Origin: CALKXV01 sp964632495
GTDB lineage: Bacteria; Pseudomonadota; Alphaproteobacteria; Rhodobacterales; Rhodobacteraceae
NCBI GenBank assembly: GCA_964632495.1
Contig: CAZWDS010000023.1
Span: 1 to 43,024 of the forward strand
DNA length: 43,024 bases
Direction: 5' to 3'
The notes below the pieces were generated by a model. That model made no database searches and was not told the origin of the DNA. It saw only the letters and a program-made list of their open reading frames with translations. Below, in pieces: positions 41,760 through 43,024 of the stretch. The translations under genes and the position numbers were made by a program. The stretch's first letter is position 1. Every line of letters begins with the position of its first letter.

Positions 41760-42749
41760 ATGACCGAACCCTTCTCTACTTCCTTCCCCGTTCTACCGCT
41801 GAGGGACATCGTTGTCTTTCCGCACATGATCGTGCCGCTTTTCGTCGGGCGTGAAAAATCGGTAAAGGCGTTGGAAGAAGTAATGCAGGACGACAAGCAG
41901 ATTTTGTTGTCCAGCCAGATCGACCCGGCGGTCGACGAACCCACTTCAGACGGCATCTATGACATTGGCGTTTTGGCCAACGTGCTGCAATTGCTGAAAC
42001 TGCCCGACGGAACCGTGAAGGTTCTGGTCGAAGGCCGCAGCCGTGTGCGGATCACGGATTATCTGGAAAACGACGCCTTTTTCGAAGCCAACGCCGAACC
42101 GATCAGCGAAGAGCTAGGCGATCCGGCGGCGGTTGAAGCGCTGTTGCGCTCTGTCTCGGACGAGTTCGAGCGGTACGCAAAAGTGAAAAAGAACGTTCCC
42201 GAAGAAGCCCTGACACAGGTCGCCGAAACGCATGAGGCGTCGAAAATGGCTGATCTGGTCTCGGGACATCTTGGCATCGAAGTGGACAAGAAGCAGGGGC
42301 TTCTTGAAACGCTGTCCGTCGCAGAACGCCTTGAGGCGGTTTACGGCATGATGCAGGGCGAAATGTCGGTGCTTCAGGTCGAGAAAAAGATCAAGACGCG
42401 CGTGAAGTCTCAGATGGAGCGTACGCAGCGCGAGTATTATTTGAATGAGCAGATGAAAGCCATTCAGAAGGAACTTGGCGACGGCGAAGAGGGCCAGAAC
42501 GAAGTTCAGGAACTTGAAGAGAAGATTTCTGAAACCAAGCTATCCAAAGAAGCCCGCGAAAAAGTCGAGGCAGAGCTGAAAAAGCTCAAGTCGATGTCCC
42601 CGATGTCGGCTGAGGCCACGGTTGTGCGCAACTACATGGATTGGGTTCTGGGCCTGCCGTGGGGCGTGAAATCACGCACCAAAAAGAACCTTGCCACCGC
42701 GCAGGACGTTTTGGACAACGATCACTTTGGCCTTGAGAAGGTCAAGGAA
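41760..42749 (+). CDS. lon: ATP-dependent protease Lon, N-terminal part (cut by assembly gap)
   Basis: 330 residues up to the run of Ns. The LON substrate-binding domain opens with FPVLPLRDIVVFPHMIVPLF and continues through VLVEGRSRVRITDYLEND. The helical region with MERTQREYYLNEQMKAIQKE and the coiled part follow, then NYMDWVLGLPWGVKSRTKKN, which precedes the AAA+ domain. The ATPase and protease domains are beyond the gap. Lon degrades misfolded and regulatory proteins in the cytoplasm. Confidence 0.96.
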
Positions 42750-42759
42750 NNNNNNNNNN
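42750..42759. other. Assembly gap of 10 Ns
   Basis: Ten Ns between two pieces of lon-type sequence that cover the same part of the protein; a scaffold join, probably wrong (see the next entry). Confidence 0.97.
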
Positions 42760-43024
42760 CTTGGCGACGGCGAAGAAGGCAGTAACGAGATTGCCGAGCT
42801 GGAAGACAAGATCGAAGAAACCAAGTTTTCGAAAGAAGCGCGAGAGAAGGCGGAAGGTGAGCTGAAAAAGCTGAAGACCATGTCGCCGATGTCTGCGGAA
42901 GCGACCGTAGTGCGCAACTACCTTGATTGGATGCTGTCGATCCCTTGGGGCACGAAGTCTCGGGTCAAGAAAGACTTGGGTCGCGCGCAAAAGGTGCTAG
43001 ATGACGATCACTATGGGCTTGAGA
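42760..43024 (+). CDS. Second, diverged Lon fragment covering the same region
   Basis: Read from 42760 it encodes LGDGEEGSNEIAELEDKIEE to VLDDDHYGLE, 88 residues that align without gaps to residues encoded at 42474-42737. By hand count about 67 of 88 are the same. It is thus not the continuation of the Lon before the gap but another Lon copy, or a Lon from another genome. It runs off the window. Confidence 0.9.

Noticed and set aside
1..43024. tRNA, rRNA, CRISPR array, transposase or prophage genes
   Set aside because: None could be recognised on either strand; no regularly spaced direct repeats other than the coding 42-bp repeats were seen.

Overview
The window looks like chromosomal DNA of a marine Rhodobacteraceae (Roseobacter-group) alphaproteobacterium. 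The signs are moderately high GC, long ATGA/TGATG-coupled operons, heterotetrameric sarcosine oxidase genes (soxBDAG), the ccmI-ruvX-DUF1289 run, yebC-tgt, and a GC-rich double-hairpin intergenic element at 3661-3725 of a kind I recall from this family. It is a draft assembly: there is a 100-N gap inside an ABC ATPase gene (21737-21836) and a 10-N gap inside lon (42750-42759). No rRNA, tRNA, CRISPR array, transposase or phage gene was seen.

Layout. 1-1168: the 3' end of an RND efflux pump gene and a small phosphatase-like gene. 1181-6751: a lipoprotein, an Atm1-type ABC exporter, a LysM/Ig-like envelope protein, a LOG-family hydrolase and a RarD-like transporter. 6872-13784 (minus): a compact operon for a peptide-type ABC importer (binding protein, two permeases, fused double ATPase), followed by a D-2-hydroxyacid dehydrogenase and an NHL-propeller protein that resembles peptidyl-hydroxyglycine amidating lyase (PAL). 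A LysR gene is divergent to it, and an EamA transporter and a ketopantoate-reductase-like gene follow. 17026-19174: iron superoxide dismutase and an unusual LysM-TRAP-binding-protein fusion. 19397-23281 (minus): a six-gene operon led by a Zur repressor and resembling the Vibrio ZrgABCDE zinc uptake system. 23377-29944 (minus): sarcosine oxidase genes, with soxB split from soxDAG by about 1.4 kb of small or unknown ORFs.

30105-32019 (plus): ccmI, ruvX and a DUF1289 gene, translationally coupled. 32315-33589: a DEAD-box RNA helicase. 33622-38918 (minus): a sulfotransferase, an MscS channel, rmuC and mutL; the last three form a tight operon. 39060-40936 (plus): yebC and tgt. 40933-41442: an unknown membrane protein. 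41760 to the end: lon. After the 10-N gap the sequence repeats a part of lon already read, in a diverged form, so the right edge is probably a misjoin or a second lon homologue.

The points most worth following are the PAL-like protein next to a possible glyoxylate reductase and a peptide importer; two adjacent perfect palindromes carried in frame inside the mutL linker; the LysM-TRAP fusion; the Zur-led Zrg operon with a candidate operator; and a 38-codon AT-rich ORF joined to soxB by TGATG.
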